From Deinococcus sp. Arct2-2 (GTDB lineage Bacteria; Deinococcota; Deinococci; Deinococcales; Deinococcaceae): a DNA stretch of 64,000 nucleotides. The notes beneath the pieces were generated by a model, which searched no databases, was not told the DNA's origin, and saw only the letters and a program-made list of their open reading frames with translations. The translations under genes were made by a program, and so were the position numbers. Where the stretch lies: positions 62,001-126,000 of the forward strand of contig NZ_SSNW01000005.1 of NCBI RefSeq assembly GCF_004801315.1, read 5' to 3'. This document shows, piece by piece, positions 63,396-64,000 of the stretch; the stretch's first letter is position 1; each line of letters opens with the position of its first letter.

Positions 63396-63815
63396 TCACA
63401 ACAGACGGACTCCGGCAATAGTAAGCAAAATCAACACCCCTATCAGGAGTAGTAGCTTGGGGGTCAAGCTGCCCTGTGCATCATTGGCATCCAGTTCAGC
63501 GTCCGTGGCGTACTTAAACCCGTATACGGCGTCGTAATGCAAGTAGCTGCCTACGATGCCCACGCCCCAGCCGATCAAGGGGGAAGTGAGTGCAGCCAGA
63601 AGAAACAGGCCAACAATCCAGAGCAAGCCCCATGCTGCTGAGCGCGTCCACAGCAGATTGAGACCGGGTAGAAGCACCCCTAAAACCACGCCAACCCAAT
63701 AATTGGGACGCTGCTCTAATCTTTGCTCGTCTTCAAGTTCATCTCTGATTTGCAAACGGGCCACTTCCTCAGCCCGAATAAGGGCACGAGTAGCGTCATT
63801 CACTTGTTCAGGCAT
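63396..63815 (-). CDS. Hypothetical membrane protein
   Basis: A 139-residue protein with a charged N-terminus (about 40 residues, IRDELEDEQRLEQRP) and three or four hydrophobic helices (VVLGVLLPGLNLLW, LLWIVGLFLLAALTSPLIG, LLLLIGVLILLTIAGV). No family recognised. ATG 63815 has TACCGT (63822-63827) exactly six bases upstream, so I prefer it to ATG 63830. Confidence 0.7.
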   Translation of the reverse strand: MPEQVNDATRALIRAEEVARLQIRDELEDEQRLEQRPNYWVGVVLGVLLPGLNLLWTRSAAWGLLWIVGLFLLAALTSPLIGWGVGIVGSYLHYDAVYGFKYATDAELDANDAQGSLTPKLLLLIGVLILLTIAGVRLL

Positions 63816-63917
63816 GCTCTCACGGTACATGAGGCGAGTGTCAGAGCAACCAAGATTTGCCGCCGCATAGGGGTGGCTAGTCTTACAAGAGCTTCAATAA
63901 AGGTTGTCCCAAACAGC

Positions 63918-63939
63918 AAAAACCCCCCGGAGTGGGGGG
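63918..63939 (-). terminator. Intrinsic terminator of rpmF
   Basis: Minus strand CCCCCC-ACTCC-GGGGGG followed by TTTTT (63918-63922), 24 bases after the rpmF stop. Confidence 0.9.
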
Positions 63940-63962
63940 CAATTACTTTTTGAAGTCTGACC

Positions 63963-64000
63963 TTAGACAGCCAGAACTTGACGGCCATCGTAGTATCCGC
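63963..64000 (-). CDS. rpmF: 50S ribosomal protein L32, C-terminal end (partial)
   Basis: The last 11 codons plus stop on the minus strand read GYYDGRQVLAV, the conserved end of bL32 in deinococci. The rest lies beyond the window. The stop is TAA at 63963-63965. Confidence 0.85.
   Translation of the reverse strand, partial: GYYDGRQVLAV

Overview
The window reads as chromosomal DNA from a Deinococcus. Support comes from a ribosomal L32 C-terminus (GYYDGRQVLAV), a Dps1-type ferritin with a lysine-rich N-terminal tail, a PilB with several N-terminal MshEN/GSPII domains, a Thermus-type isocitrate dehydrogenase with an extra C-terminal domain, high GC coding DNA, and a very common gene start consisting of a -10 hexamer (TANNNT) 5-7 bases before the start codon with no ribosome binding site. 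I count about two dozen such putative leaderless starts.

Layout. 1-8.7 kb: 5' part of pilB, a YqeG-like phosphatase and pgeF, a MocR regulator divergent from a BenE transporter, an LRR protein, a small P-loop kinase. 8.7-12.1 kb: a secreted SdrD_B/DUF11 protein whose signal peptide is interrupted by an in-frame TAG, a second P-loop kinase, a membrane protein. 12.1-14.3 kb: groES-groEL. 14.5-16.8 kb: a translationally coupled pair, a GGDEF protein with a ribbon-helix-helix-like tail and a deaminase-Nudix-methyltransferase fusion. 17-19.7 kb: a small secreted protein and a two-component system. 20-26.4 kb: S66 peptidase, GNAT, nitrilase, metalloenzyme, a cluster of six DnaA boxes, trpF, cobT. 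26.8-31.5 kb: fused cobA-hemD, GAF/HD-GYP protein, TPR protein. 31.7-34.3 kb: ispD-ubiX divergent from a P450. 34.3-35.3 kb: an IS630-type element inserted in an intergenic repeat. 35.7-41 kb: DUF3006 + ComEC-like hydrolase and a heterodimeric ABC exporter. 41.0-42.4 kb: a small gene broken by a second, decayed IS630-type element. 42.4-51 kb: MFS, FMN reductase, MBL hydrolase, dps, DUF4385, a candidate tiny RNA, mobA, aldehyde dehydrogenase, mgsA, PP2C phosphatase. 51.1-64 kb: tRNA-Arg(CCT), lpdA, coaBC, argR, two-component system, cyclase-like protein, ubiA, icd, carbonic anhydrase and the 3' end of rpmF.

Most genes are housekeeping and in short operons. The accessory content is intergenic: family A (~120 bp palindromic, four copies), family B (~350 bp, four full copies and a partial one), and a short GTGAGTGGT-type repeat that often lies at gene ends and in one case forms the linker of a fused gene. 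The observations most worth following are the six-box DnaA cluster between convergent genes, the GGDEF-RHH/deaminase-Nudix-methyltransferase pair with its palindromic upstream site, the short promoter-terminator unit near 47.1 kb, the mirror-image divergent promoter near 23.0 kb, and a CoaBC without any cysteine.
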